Assembly: GCA_037039685.1 (NCBI GenBank)
Contig: JAWNGF010000001.1
Location: forward strand, 682,001-746,000
Reading direction: 5' to 3'
Length of the DNA: 64,000 nt
From: Ceratobasidium sp. AG-K
Lineage: Eukaryota > Basidiomycota > Agaricomycetes > Cantharellales > Ceratobasidiaceae
A program made the translations under genes and the position numbers. The first letter of the stretch is position 1, and each line of letters starts with the position of its first letter. Below the pieces are notes generated by a model, which was not told the DNA's origin, made no database searches, and was given only the letters and a program-made list of their open reading frames with translations. This document shows, in pieces, positions 13,187 to 24,834 of the stretch.

Positions 13187-13297
13187 ATACCGTACATAAT
13201 GTATCATTATTTGCTTTCCCGTTTTGTGTTGGCTCGAGTATTTCTTTGCTTCCAATGTCAAGGTCGTTCCTGGCCCCAACAGACTCGGTGCGAGGCT

Positions 13298-13545
13298 AAA
13301 ACTCTAACAAGCCCATTTTTACTCGTCTCAGGCACTTGCTGCCCCTCAAAGCCATTCAATTCCATTCACTCTCTAGGCTCTTTCAAAACTCTAACGACCC
13401 CATTTCTATTTGTCTCGGGACTGGTGCCCCTATAAGTCATGTAATCTCACCCACTCTTCTCTTCTCCCCTCTCGCAAAACTCTAACCAACCAATTTTCAC
13501 TCGCCTCAGCCACCCTATAAGTAATGCAAACTCAGCCAGTGCCCC
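13298..13545. repeat. degenerate ~88-bp tandem repeat
   Basis: AAAACTCTAAC recurs at 13298, 13385 and 13476. Each copy is followed by a CCCATTTTTACTCGTCTCAG-like block and a CCCCTATAAGTCATG-like block. About three diverged copies lie in the convergent interval between RPB7 and the next gene, partly pyrimidine-rich on the + strand. Confidence 0.65.
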
Positions 13546-13800
13546 TTTTCTTCTCCCTCTTTTTTCTCCTCCCCTCCCCGATTTTGCTTGCTCTCCCATT
13601 CGCACTCAACTTCACTTAATCTCGCGACAGTCAGAGCGGTTCAATCCATTACCCTCTACACTAAATCATACAAGACTACAACAAAGGAGTCCGATTAAAA
13701 GACATGTAGGCATGAGATCATAACGCCGACATTGGGGCTCGTGAACATAAAACAAAAATGACAAGAACAAATTTAGGAATCCCTCAGCCATGGCACTCGA

Positions 13801-15968
13801 CTAGGTCGCCTCGACAGCCGGAGCCTCGCCCTTGACACCCGGCGTACCCGGCTCGGCACTCGCTTCGCGCTCTCTCCTCCGACCTTTACGCTCCTCGCCC
13901 GGACTATTTCCGTTGTAATGGCTCGGCAGTAGGTCATACCGCTTTTCGGCATTCCCGTTTTGCCACCGCTGCGGCGAGTATTGCGTCCCGAGCTGGGTCT
14001 GGGAGAGTTGAGTCTGGGTCTGGGTGCTTGGGGTTTGTGTTTGCGTTTGCGGGGCCGAGTGGAAGGATGCTTGGTGTGCGGGCTGCATCCCCAGTCCGGA
14101 TGCGAGGACCGATGCGTCGGCGGTTCCGCGGCGTTCGACACGTTTCATTTTTTTGCGGCATCTATGGGAATGTCAATACAACCAACAAAGCAAGAGAAGA
14201 AAGGAATTGGGCGCACCGATCGCAGACTGTGCCTGGTCCTTCCGGACCCGGACCCCACTTTTCGACGCACTTGCCGTCCTTGTAACGCCCGGGAAGTCCG
14301 CACTGGCGGCAGGTTCGTTGGCCTTGGGTGTTGGTCTGGACGTTGGAGCCTTGTTTGAGGTGGGCGTACCACGGGGCCGATGTGCCAGAGCCGGAGCCTA
14401 GAGGAATCAGTATGAGCAGAGGGCAAAGCGGAGAGACTCACCATTACGTTGGGCAAAGTCGGCAGCGCGGGGGGGAGGGGCGTATTGTCCACGCGCGCTC
14501 AGGCCGTCGCGGTACTCGTCGGGCCAGTATTCGCCGTACCAGCCGGGTTGGCTGCCGTATCTCGGATCACTCCCATAGCGGTGGTCATATGCATATGCCC
14601 CCGGAGGACGCGAAAAGTCGGTCCGGGCATACTCGCGATCGTACTCGTACTCGTCGCGCTCGCGGGGTCGTCGTCGGGACTTGGTGGACAGCTTTAATAG
14701 CTCCTCGTCGACGGAGAGGTCCGTGTCGGTTTCAGGTGAACCCTCGGCGTCGGCCTCGCCTTCCTTTTCCTTGGGCTTGTCGCCATTCTTTTCCTTGTCC
14801 TTGTCCTTGTCTTTGTCCTTGTCGTCTTTAGGTGCGGCCATTTCGACGTCGTCGACAATCTGGTCGACTTCCTCGTCTCCGTCGGCATCGGCATCTGCGT
14901 CCTTGTCGTCGGCAATGGCGGCAATGGGAGGCGAGAGGTCGTCCTTGTCCTGCCAAATGTCAGCCGAAATCCAATTGGACGTAATGCGACTCACCTTGGG
15001 CGGCGGACTAGGCGAGTCGGAGAACCGTGCTTTCTCCTTTCTGACCTCACGTTCACGGCGGCGATCCGGTCGCTGGCGCTTGTGGGGTGGCTCGTCGTCG
15101 CCGTCGGCCGGTCGTCGTCGTCCGCTCTCGTGGCGCCAAATGACGGGGCTGCCGCCGACGACCGGGGCAGGGGGCAGTGCGGGGAAGGTGGGTCCAGCAC
15201 GGGCAGGGACGTTGGGAGGAACAGGCGGACGGACAGGGAGGTAGGGCGAGGTGGGGGCGCCAAAGACCGGCACGCTGGGGGGAACGCCGATTTCGCCGGT
15301 GCCGAGGGTGCGGACGAATGCTGCCCGTGCCTCCGTCTCGCGCCTGGAGAGCATGTCGAGGTAGGATTCGACGCCGCGCCAGGCCTCTTTGATGGCGGCC
15401 AGACGGGCTTCAGCGGCTTCGGCACGAGCTTCGGCCTGGGCGAGGGCAGCGGTGGGGTTGGACCGTGCGTTGAGAGACGCAATGCGGGCCTCTGCGTGGG
15501 CCAGCTGGGTGCGCAGCTGGTCCACCTGGTCGATGCGCTGGCTCAGCATGTTGGCCAGCATCGCTTGTTGGCTCGAGAATTCGTATTCGGGCGGTGGTCG
15601 TTCACGGTCGAGCACAAGTGGAGTCCCACCTGGCGGCGGGGGAATGGGCGGGGCAGCGCCTGGCACCGGCGGTTGCGGCGGTCCGCGGTACGAGAAGCTC
15701 GCACTGGCGCCGTCGGGCAGTGGGCCGGGCGCGTGGTCAGGCGGAAGTCGTGGAAAGTGCGTGTGCCGTCGCTCGCCATGCGCACTCGCGGATAGTGTTT
15801 CGTCGAAAAGTGCAGCGGCGGGTCGGGGCGGGGGTGGGCGGGAAGCGACACGAGCACAGGCGCAGACCGGTCGCGCAGTCGCTTGGACTCGCGGCGCGCA
15901 GGGGCGTCGTCGTCGTGCTCGCTCGACGGTTCGGGGGGGACCTCTGGCTCCATGGTGCGGATCCTCAT
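13801..15968 (-). CDS. GATA-like zinc-finger protein
   Basis: Exons on the minus strand are joined by introns at 14950-14994, 14398-14441 and 14162-14216; the stop is at 13801-13803. The spliced C-terminal region contains CRQC followed 25 residues later by CDRC, with EKWGPGPEGPGTV just before the second pair. This resembles the GATA-type W-x-x-GP-x-GP-x-x-x-C-x-x-C core, but the loop is longer than the usual 17-20 residues. Upstream are a coiled-coil-like segment (QQAMLANMLSQRIDQVDQL, then Ala/Glu-rich heptads), a DKD/KDKDK-rich acidic tract and an RRRPRERDEYEYD stretch. The N-terminus is uncertain. Codon choice favours the frame starting MEPEVPPEPSSEHDDD (ATG 15953), but the rest of the protein lies in another frame after about 15740. 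I found no GT-AG intron that reconciles them. Likely a nuclear DNA-binding regulator. Confidence 0.75.
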
Positions 15969-18645
15969 GCGCTCGGACGCTCATATCATATCCCGCCCCC
16001 GCCCCCAGACACCCGCTTCTGCCCTGTTTGGCCCGAGCGCTCCCTCGGCCCGCACTGCGCCCCCGGGAACCCCCAGAAACTCAGGGCAGCACACGTGCCA
16101 CCGCCACCGCGCCTCTTCCATGCGTTGTCGCGTCCATCTGGGCTGGTTCGGATGGGCGCCCATGGTCCTGAGCGCTGCCATCGTCGCTGGCGGGATGAGC
16201 AAACAAATCCCGTAACAAAGGGCAGTTGTATTTTTCCTTATTTTATTTATGTATATATATTCCCGTCGAGCTGTCACCCGTGTTCAAGAAGCCCGCCACG
16301 CACATCACGCGTGCCGCGCATACACTCCCTTGTCACTCCTTTCAGCTAGTCCGCGGCTGTCAGCGGTACCTGCCTTCAGTCGAGGTCGTGTTGGTCTTCT
16401 CTTACGTTGTTGTAGCGCTATCCGCCACCTCAGCCACCAACGCGTATCGAGTGAGCAGCGATTGTACTGCCCCCAGCTCTTCGCATCGGCTATAGCGGCG
16501 CAGACCGATCTGACAAACTCGAGACGTCTATTTCTACACAGGAATCCCCAAGAGCCTCAACTCGTTGCATGTACTGCCCCGCACCATGAGCGCCCCAAAG
16601 CCGCACGAGGCAAGCTCATCTCGAGTTTCTTTATTCTCCACTTTACAAAAACAAGCGAAACCGCCCACTTCAGTCGGACACCCGGACCACTCCACCGTCC
16701 CATCAAGGCAGGGGCAGGGGCGTAGGTTCATTTAACAAACTTTGACCGGGGTTTCTGTTCTATACAGAATATATTCGGCCGGTCGTCACCCAACTCGCCT
16801 TTTGTTCAGAACAAAACGCACACCACACGTGCACGCATACACCCACGGGCAAACGTATCCCCGCGCTTCACGGCCACTTTCTGATACGGACGATGGGCGG
16901 TCTTTTGATCCACCCCTGGGCGGTGCCGCCACGTCCGATTTCAGACAACCCGCCACTCGATTCAACCGCATTGACCGCGCTGTTACCGTTTCCGTACGGG
17001 GGATTACTCTAGGCGATCAGAATATTGCCACACCGCAACTAATGAATTCATAAATACCGCACCGACCGACGGCGGGCTGAAAACTTAATAGAGGGCGGGA
17101 TGAAACACCGTTGCGAGCATTAGTCGCAAGATTCACACGCTCAGCCGAGAAGCCAATGCGCGCGCCCTTGACCTCGTGTTTACGTCCGTAGATAGAATCG
17201 GCCAGAACGGGCTGGCCCGAAAGCGCGGACACCGCTCCTGATGGGCCACGCCCTCTCGTCCTGGACTGTCTGTGCTTGGAAGGCTGCCCGCGCTTACCAT
17301 TGCGCTCGGATGAGCACGCTGCACACGTCTGGCACATTCGCGTTCTCGTCTTTTCCAGCACCGGAAACTCGAGGTCATCACGCCAAGTCCGACCACCGCC
17401 GCAAAAACTCCGCAACGCGCCATCGAATCGTGGAATTTTTCAGGACTAGACCAAACAAACAAACCCCGCGACAAGCGGATCAGGCTCGGCGCCTTGCCGA
17501 TGTACGGCTCGGATCCAATTGCGCCGAACCGCACGCCGGTGCGCCCTAGCGACCTACCAGCTTCCACACGACCGACAAATCTAATCACAAAAGCACGCAC
17601 CCATGTCGGTGGATCGCACGGACCCGAACGGGCGTCGTCCGGGCTGCCTAATCGCGCCAGATCACAACGTGGGAAAGCGAGAAACCAAAGAAAAGCCGGA
17701 GCTGCGCGGCTGATTAAGAAATTCGGGACCCGCCTTGCCCCTATCATCCCACACCCCACTTTGCAGCGTGCCCGCCCTCGATTTCGGTCCGGGGGCTCGG
17801 GATCTGTCGTCATTTGACCCGGTCGTGGCTGTGTTGCGCTCGAGGCGGGGTCCAGACTGGGTAGATTTGGCAGGCAACGTGGTAGTGACGCGAATCGATG
17901 CGCAGATTTTGCGATCTCTTATACATCGTGTGTTGTGCGCGTGCGCTCCCGCTGTATATGGATAGTCTCGAGTTGGCCGAGCGGGCACATCGGTGATTGC
18001 GCACCATCATCGGGCAGCTCAGGTACGATGACGTCTGAGATAGGAGAATTTTGTTGATCGTGCGCCACTGTGGCCCCACATTTCTCAAAACGGACAAGTG
18101 TCCGAGAACTGATCACGGAAACGTCCGTATGGCGCGCACGGCGTGGGAGGGAATCGTGTTTCTCGGCAGAGAGTGCTGCGCGAGGGTTGGGTTGGACGAA
18201 GCCGTTTCTCGGACCAAGTGCTCTGCCGACGCGTGGCGGGTTGCAGACGTCCACGTCGATCGAATCGTTCTCACGTATCGAGGGCTGCGAAGCGCTCGCG
18301 ATAAGGTGTGGGGTACGGAGCGACGGCCGGTGAGATGCATCGGCAGGGTAACGATCTGCTGGCGTTCCAGACTCGTGCGGTCCCGAGGGGATAGCTAAAT
18401 GGGTGTTTTTACCGCTTCTGGCAAGTCTGTGCTACATATTTGGGTGGTCTGAGAGCGCTTAATGGCGATTGGCACGTGACACGCCCCGTCTCTCCGTTGC
18501 CACCTCGCCCACGCCCCAATCACGTAGTCGCTAAATACAAGTCACTCCAGTGCATGCCCCTACTAAAATAGTAGGGCTAATTATCCGATAGAATTTCGAC
18601 CAAATCCTAATTGATTTTAACCGTTGGAGCCCCGCATACACCCAC
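15969..18645. other. gene-poor GC-rich stretch
   Basis: Holds the likely promoter of the - strand gene ending at 15968, then GC-rich sequence with long overlapping frames on both strands (for example 17133-17813 on -). None has recognisable domains, and the opposing frames look like composition effects. Nothing else could be supported. Confidence 0.5.
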
Positions 18646-18731
18646 AGCTTCTTAGCGCAGTGGAAGCGCGCAGGGCTCATATCTCTCCAGATAAAAACCC
18701 TGAGGTCCCAAGATCGAGACTTGGAGAAGCT
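18646..18731 (+). tRNA. tRNA-Met (CAT), intron-containing
   Basis: A full cloverleaf can be drawn. The acceptor stem AGCTTCT pairs with AGAAGCT. The D arm is GCGC-AGTGGAA-GCGC. The anticodon stem CAGGG/CCCTG carries loop CTCATA plus A with anticodon CAT. The variable loop is AGGTC, and the T stem CCAAG/CTTGG has loop ATCGAGA. A 15-nt intron (about TCTCTCCAGATAAAA) sits after position 37, the canonical place for tRNA introns. Mature length is 71 nt before CCA addition. The internal A box (TAGCGCAGTGG) and B box (GATCGAGAC) are present and a T-rich stretch follows. Sequence features fit elongator rather than initiator tRNA-Met. Confidence 0.9.
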
Positions 18732-18766
18732 AAATGTTTTGCTTCGCAGAGAGCGTTTTCGTGTGA

Positions 18767-21158
18767 TAAAAGTGTGGGAGTCGAAGGTTATCTTTGGCCT
18801 GGCGAGATGAGCTCGAGCTCGAACCATGAGAGCCTCGTGTGCTTGAGTAGCTTTAATTACTCGCCGATAGCATTCCATACAATGGGGCCGGTAGGAAGAG
18901 AACGGACACCAGCATTGAGATCCAGCGTATATTGAGTACGAACAGCGGGTCAACTTGTATGAGAGTATGGCGAGACGCATAAACTGCGTGAATAGGTGAT
19001 ATGGTACAAGTCGGCGGTACGCGAGACGGCTTAGGTAGGCGTGCGGTAGGAAATGCCATGGTATTCGTCTGTGAATGCACTGGACTGGACGCAGTTTGTA
19101 CCCTATGGTGCGATATGATTAACATTACAGGCCAACTTGTAGAGGGGACAGTCCGATCTGGGACCTGCTGGTCTTCTTCAGTGTGGACACGCGTGATGAA
19201 TTGGTCTCTCTCGTAGCAAAATACAGTTGGGAGTGTCACAGGGCATGCGGTAGCGTTGGGGAAGATGGTTGGGGCGACCGGGGATCAATGCGTTGGCGAG
19301 AACATTCACGCTGATCTTGTGGTCGGGCCGCGTGTCGGGGTCTGACTTGCGGGGATTGTTCGTGAGTGCGGTAGACTGTGCTTCTGATGGTAGATCTAGT
19401 TGAGTGCAGCATTGTCGAACCACATAAGGTAGTTAGATCAACAGCCTTGAGCCAAGTCAATCAGGACACGTACGGCATAGTACGGAGTGCGGCCCGTCCA
19501 TGGCATGCCCTAGGCACTATAACGTCACTATACTTGTGTTGCATCCTATCCAAATATCCGTGTAGGAGTCTCGTCACTCAGTATAATGGGGTTTCACATA
19601 AATCCGTGTTTTTAATCCAATGATCATTCCACCATAATTCGCGTGCGCAAGTGCTGATCACGGCCACCGGCTCAACCGACTCACTTTGACGCTGGTTCGC
19701 GTTCGTTGAATATAGACGTACTGACCCAACCCCGGAGTTGCCATCCTATATAATGCAAATGAGTAGTATAATATAGCTACACTTGGTTTAAACCCCATCC
19801 TTATACATGCTTGTCGGTCGAGTGACTCGTCATCAGAAATTGTGACTCCCGACGGTAAGTGTAGATCTAGATATGCTATTAATTTACTAGGTTGCCCTGC
19901 AATACCATTGGTACCATTCCAAGGGCGCATAGCTTCATATACTACTCACTAATGGGTGCGGGTTTCTCATCAGGCGCTTGAACAAATAAGGCGGTTTCAA
20001 CCGAGCTAGTTAGCCACCATGCTCGAGCAATTCTCCGTGGATGCAGGCTTCATGCAAGGCCGACGGATCTGCATCTACTCTCATGAGGACTTGTTTATAT
20101 GCGTTTCGAAGCGCGATCAGTTCATCCGCGTTTTGACACTTGATAAAGCCATAGTCGACACCAATAGCGTGTGCCTGGCTATCCCTAGCCACCTCATCCT
20201 CACCAAAGACAAAGTCCTTTAGATACCAAACTGATTTGTAGTTTCGGGAATTGAGAACGTCAAGGATGAGTGGGTGACCAACGGCCATATCGTGGGCGGC
20301 GAACAGTTCGGGTATTGATGATGTGATATATGCATGGCAAAGGTTTTCCTAGTCGATGAGTGAAATGAGTTGCAGATAGCTCCTCAACAGGCTATCCTCT
20401 ACCATATGGTCTTCGCAGGCACAAAACCCAAAGTAAATCCATGGATTGAGTACAGGACGTCCTCAAGGTCGTGCTGGAGACGGGCGCATGCGAGCATACA
20501 CCAGGTTTACTAACTGAAAGCAAGCGTCCTGATCCGCCCTAAAGAGTTGGAGACCATTAGCCACGGTCTCCATTGAATCGTCGGGGTCTCCACCAATGTA
20601 TTCCCATGTGTCCCATATTGCTTTCAGAAACGCTGCCCGTTCGCTAGTCCTAACTGGGTTGGTATCGGGGCTAAAGGTTGATTGGTGTTCTCGAAACCAG
20701 TTGTAAGCGGATTTTTGGAGTTCTTCTGTTGGGAGTCGAGCGTCAAAAGTCTCCCGCATCATTGTGTTGGGTAAATCCAAAGTAATAACGAGTCTCGTCA
20801 TCCTTCGGAATAATGCAGCTATGGATAGAAGGGACGAACCGATCGGCAGCGGTTATCGGCCGGCCAGGGTTACAATCAACAAGGTGGATAGGCCAGTGCT
20901 TCTTCTGACAGTCTGAGTTGCAGTACTAAGTCATAGAGCAAGTGCCACATCTTTTGAGCTTTTCGTCCTGATTCTGACAGTTTTTGCATTCTTGAATCAT
21001 AATCAAGCGCTCCGGACAGTGCGACTACGACTAGATAGACTTGAATCGAGTGGCAAGTTGCCAGTTGGTGAACAGTAGAGCTATTGAACTAATTAAAGGA
21101 ACCATAATTTTATGGGTATAAGTAGAGTAGAGTGTACAATGAGCATACTTATTGCCAG
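18767..21158. repeat. segmental duplication, left copy
   Basis: Diverged copy of 21427-23685 in direct orientation. Shared landmarks run in the same order: TTTGGCCTGGC, CTTGTATGAGAGTATG, a block around AAATATCC/GCAGGAGTC, the MYND gene body, then ACAATGAGCATACTTATTGCCA at the right end. The left copy carries the damaged MYND gene. The tRNA just upstream is not part of the shared unit. Confidence 0.8.
19917..21000 (-). pseudogene. MYND zinc-finger protein pseudogene
   Basis: Collinear with the intact gene at 22331-23536 but broken in several ways. The MYND finger is interrupted by a TAG at 20926-20928, where the intact copy has the Trp of the WYC motif. About 100 bp is missing after the region matching the first 60 or so residues, near 20770-20820. 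A further in-frame stop appears where the intact copy reads IDWDTL (near 20350). Small indels also occur, for example SQAHAIG against SQAHPAIG. The remaining fragments, 20010-20288 and 20463-20801, still align well with the intact protein. I conclude this is a decayed tandem duplicate. Confidence 0.85.
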
Positions 21159-21426
21159 ATAGTACTTGAAAAGAGTTCGATTGTTCGATTATCTTCGATC
21201 GACTTATTTCAAGGATACAGCGAGTTATGTGATGCTCAACTTATGGTGTTATTGAGATGGATCAAACTCGGTATGTATTACTGGGTACCATCCTATACGC
21301 TTAGGCAAGAGAGTTAGCGCACCTACAGCCCGGATGTGGCGCTAAACCTTGCGGGCGCAAACATCTGGACCCGGCTTGGATGTTTGTGTTGATATCCGAG
21401 CAGACGACTGACTGTAGAGCCTTCTA

Positions 21427-23685
21427 ATGAAAGTGAGGGAGTGGGGAGCTTACCTTTGGCCTGGCAAGATGAACTCGAGCTCAGCCATAACTACTCTCCA
21501 GGTGTCTGGATAGCTTTGATATCTCTTTGATTTGATTTGGTTTCGTATAACGCGGACTGCAGGATAGGAGAGAATTCGAGTGCTGAAATCCGTCGTACAT
21601 GGAATACGAACGGTGAGCCAACTTGTATGAGAGTATGACGAGATCGCATAAGCTGTATGGATATGTGATATGGTACAGGGTTAGCAGTACGCGAGGTGTC
21701 TCATGGTAGGCATGCGGCCGGACCTACCATAGCGTTGCGAATATAGTTGGAGTGGCAAGAGTACCGATCTGTGGCTAAGAGTGTCTGCGGGAACGTGTGC
21801 GTGGATGATATACTAGCCTAGTGTATGGCGATGCGACTGGCCAGCGTGTTTCGAGGTAACGAGCCGACTGGAATATATGCGATGCAGTTCAGAGTGCGAG
21901 TCCGCCGACAAACAATATATTTTAGTGTAGCTGTGCTGCCCGCGCCAACATAACACAACTACACCTGCGGTTTATCCTATTCAAATATCCACGCAGGAGT
22001 CGCACCGCCCAATATAGTTGAGTCTCAGATAAAGTGATGTTATTAATACAATGATTGCCCGACATAACTCGCGTGCGCGAGTTCCAATCGCAAAATTGGC
22101 TCGTCCATCCAACTTTGTGCTGGCTCACGGCCGTCCACCATAGACACATTCACCTGACCGCACAGTTGTTATCCCGCAAAATACCTATACACAATGTTTT
22201 GTATGTCTACGCTGTCCCCAAACCTCATCCTCAAACATGCCATCGATCTAATATCTTGTAATTATCAGCAGCTGCAATTGTGGCGGTGAGCTCGGACATG
22301 CCATGAATTTACTATAACGATACAGAATGATCAATGGCATTCTAAGGGCGTATAGCTCTTCACACTCACCAACGGGTATGGGTTTGTCATCAGGCGCTTG
22401 AACAAATAAGGCGGCTTCAACCGAGCCATCTGTTGAACGTGCTGAAACAACTCTCCTCGGATACAGGCTTCGTGCAAGGCCAACGGATCTGCATCCGTTC
22501 TCATGAGGACTTGTTTATATGCGTTTCGAAGTGCAATCACTTCATCCGCGCTTTGGCACTTGATAAAGCCATAGTCGACACCAATAGCGGGGTGTGCCTG
22601 GCTATCCCTAGCCACCTCATCCTCACCAAAGACAAAGTCCTTTAGATACCAAACTGATTTGTAGTTTCGGGAATTGAGAACGTCAAGGATGAGTGGGTGA
22701 CCAAGGGCCATACTGTGGTCAGCGAACAGCTTGGGTATCGATGATGTGATATATGCATGGCAAAGCGTGTCCCAGTCGATGAGTGGAAGGAGATGTATAT
22801 ATCTCGCCGACAGGCTATCCTCTACCATTTGATTTTCGCAGGCACAAAACCCAAAGTAAACCCATGGATGGGGTACAGCGTTTCCTAAAGCTTGCGCTGG
22901 GGCAGGGCGCATGCGAGCATATACCATAGTCACTAGCTGGAAGCATGCCTGTTGATCCGCCGTAAAGTGTTGGAGTATTTTATTCATAGCCTCCAATGAG
23001 TCCTTAGGATCTCGGCCAATGTATTTCCATGCATCCTGTCTCGCTTTCAGAAACGCTGCCAGCTCGTCAGTCGTATCTACATTCGCCTCGCGGCTAAAGG
23101 TTGATTGGTGTTTTCGGAACCAGTCGTAGATGAAATTTTGGAGGTCTTCAGCTGATAGACGAGTGTCAAAAGTCTCTCGCATCATTGTGTCGAGGATACC
23201 TTCCTCCATCCACCGGTGGATGGTCTTGGCCTTGACCTGCAAATCTACAATCAAGATCTCGTACACCCTTAACCTCATGTTATGAGATTCAAATGACCCC
23301 GTCTGAGTAAAGCCAAAGTCTCGGCGAGTCGCGTCATCCTCTGGAGGAAGGTGGCTGTGGACACAAGCGACGAGCCGATCGGCAGTGGTTATCGGCCGGC
23401 CAAGCTTACAATCGACAAGGTGGATAGGCCAGTGTTTCTTCTGACAGTCCGAGTTGCAGTACCAAGCCATCGAGCAAGTGCCACATCTTTTGAGCTTTTC
23501 GCCCTGATTCTGACAGTTTTTGCATTCTTGAATCATAATCAAGCGCTCCGGACAGTGCAAGCTAGATAGGCGTGAATCGGGTGGCGAGCTGCCAGTTGGT
23601 GAACAGTAGAGCTATCTAACCCAACTAAAGGGATTGTAAGTTTCATAGGCATAAGTAGTGTGTACAATGAGCATACTTATTGCCA
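21427..23685. repeat. segmental duplication, right copy
   Basis: Direct-orientation partner of 18767-21158, beginning with the TTTGGCCTGGC landmark and ending at the ACAATGAGCATACTTATTGCCA block. The two copies are separated by about 270 bp. Identity is visibly higher over the MYND gene than over the non-coding part. Confidence 0.8.
22331..23536 (-). CDS. MYND-type zinc-finger protein
   Basis: Intronless gene of about 400 residues. I take the ATG at 23536 (MIQECKNC) as the start; a longer frame to 23560 has no ATG. The N-terminus holds a complete MYND finger: CKNC, CGTC, WYCNSDCQ, HW, H and a final C within about 40 residues. The rest is helical with no catalytic motif I recognise (blocks such as DWFRKHQSTF and SVWYLKDFVFGEDEVA). 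MYND fingers bind proline-containing peptides of partner proteins, so a scaffold or regulatory role is likely. Such intronless MYND genes occur in large families in Agaricomycetes. It is the intact member of a tandem pair whose other copy is a pseudogene. Confidence 0.85.
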   Translation of the reverse strand: MIQECKNCQNQGEKLKRCGTCSMAWYCNSDCQKKHWPIHLVDCKLGRPITTADRLVACVHSHLPPEDDATRRDFGFTQTGSFESHNMRLRVYEILIVDLQVKAKTIHRWMEEGILDTMMRETFDTRLSAEDLQNFIYDWFRKHQSTFSREANVDTTDELAAFLKARQDAWKYIGRDPKDSLEAMNKILQHFTADQQACFQLVTMVYARMRPAPAQALGNAVPHPWVYFGFCACENQMVEDSLSARYIHLLPLIDWDTLCHAYITSSIPKLFADHSMALGHPLILDVLNSRNYKSVWYLKDFVFGEDEVARDSQAHPAIGVDYGFIKCQSADEVIALRNAYKQVLMRTDADPLALHEACIRGELFQHVQQMARLKPPYLFKRLMTNPYPLVSVKSYTPLECH

Positions 23686-24427
23686 AGACGGCCTAATGTT
23701 GTGGTGGCTGATGGCAAATCGCCCGGAATCAAACACGTGGCTAATATCCAAATCTTTATCCTCGAGTTGATTTCCGGAGGTATATTACAGCTCACCCACG
23801 TTTTCCTCTACCACAAACGACACTCTGGTTTGGTGTGTGGCCTGACGCGCACGCATATATGCTCACACAATGGACATAGTCTCATTCTCACCAGCGGCAC
23901 TGGGGGGCTCTTCAAGGGTACGCATAATCTAAGTATGATATACCAAAGATTAGCAGAAGTACCAGACGCTAGTCATAAATTTAGAGTACAAAGCGAGCGA
24001 ATTGGGACCGCTCTCGGATCAACTTCTCGGTTATTGTACGAGCACTTCCTTTGTCAAATGAGATTGAGTATTAGCTACAGATTTTTTACATGTCTGACTT
24101 GCACTCTACCGGACAAAATGTAATTAATTAATAATATAATGGTCGGGAAAATCCCTATTGTATCTCCTGAGATATGCATAACGGTTCTTAGCAGGTTGGG
24201 GGTGAAACTCTCCACACATACAGTCAAGAAAATACACTTATTGGGACGTTTTGGATATGGGAGGTTTTAAATAGCCTAGCCGCGAATCAGGGCGGGGTTC
24301 TAACCCTCATAGCTGCCATATTTTGTAACATCGAAAGTTGTTGGCTCCGTGAGGCGTCACGCTGCCGGGGAGGGGTAGTTGCTAACTTTAGCGACGTTTG
24401 CGTCACAGCATCTTGGCTCCTCGTTGC
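23686..24427. other. gene-free stretch
   Basis: A 147-codon open frame on + (23680-24123) has no recognisable domain and starts inside the duplicated sequence, so I do not call it. The remainder is AT-rich with nothing further visible. Confidence 0.5.
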
Positions 24428-24642
24428 TTACGATTTGTCTGGTACGGTATTTGGGGGAATAAAGCGAGCGGCGTGATCCTTGCCGTTCAACAATTGAGTT
24501 AGTGTACGGTGCTGTTGAGATTTGAACTCGGTGTTTAGTACTTGGTTTTTGTCAACCAGTGCGCGGGGCTCGGGAGCGATGATTTGGCTTGCGGTGGTCG
24601 GTTTACTCGTGGTGGGCGTTGCGAGCGACTGTGCGTTCTCAT
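24428..24642 (-). CDS. small hypothetical protein (tentative)
   Basis: A 71-residue frame starting MSAHENAQSLATPTTSK (ATG 24642). The composition looks protein-like: Ser/Thr-rich start, then a charged helical stretch around ALVDKNQVLNTEFKSQQH. It lies divergent from the + gene at 24835, about 190 bp away, so the two could share a promoter. It matches no family I know and may be only one exon of a longer gene. Low confidence. Confidence 0.3.
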
Positions 24643-24834
24643 GAGCACTCATTTGTGCTCCTTTACAGCAAGCAAGCAAGCCCTCATGAACAAAACCTAC
24701 GCTCGTGAGGCTGTACTTTGCTGGTGTTGTCCACGTTGGGACAATTAGCTGACCTAACACACCACGCGTCACTAGCGCTTGACCATCACAAGCACCCGCA
24801 CTCTGCGATCCGAGCGTCCAGCACACACACAATA

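Noticed and set aside
17133..17813. 226-codon frame on minus
   Set aside because: GC-rich region with frames open on both strands; no domain, no splice partners and atypical composition.
17966..18060. tRNA-Ser/Leu-like start (TTGGCCGAGCGGGC)
   Set aside because: No matching acceptor stem and no T-arm GTTCGA-like sequence at the right distance.
23537..23560. Extended N-terminus of the MYND protein (MHCPERLI...)
   Set aside because: The upstream codon is TTG, not ATG; the ATG at 23536 places the finger at the expected distance.
23680..24123. 147-codon frame on +
   Set aside because: Begins within duplicated non-coding sequence and shows no recognisable motif.
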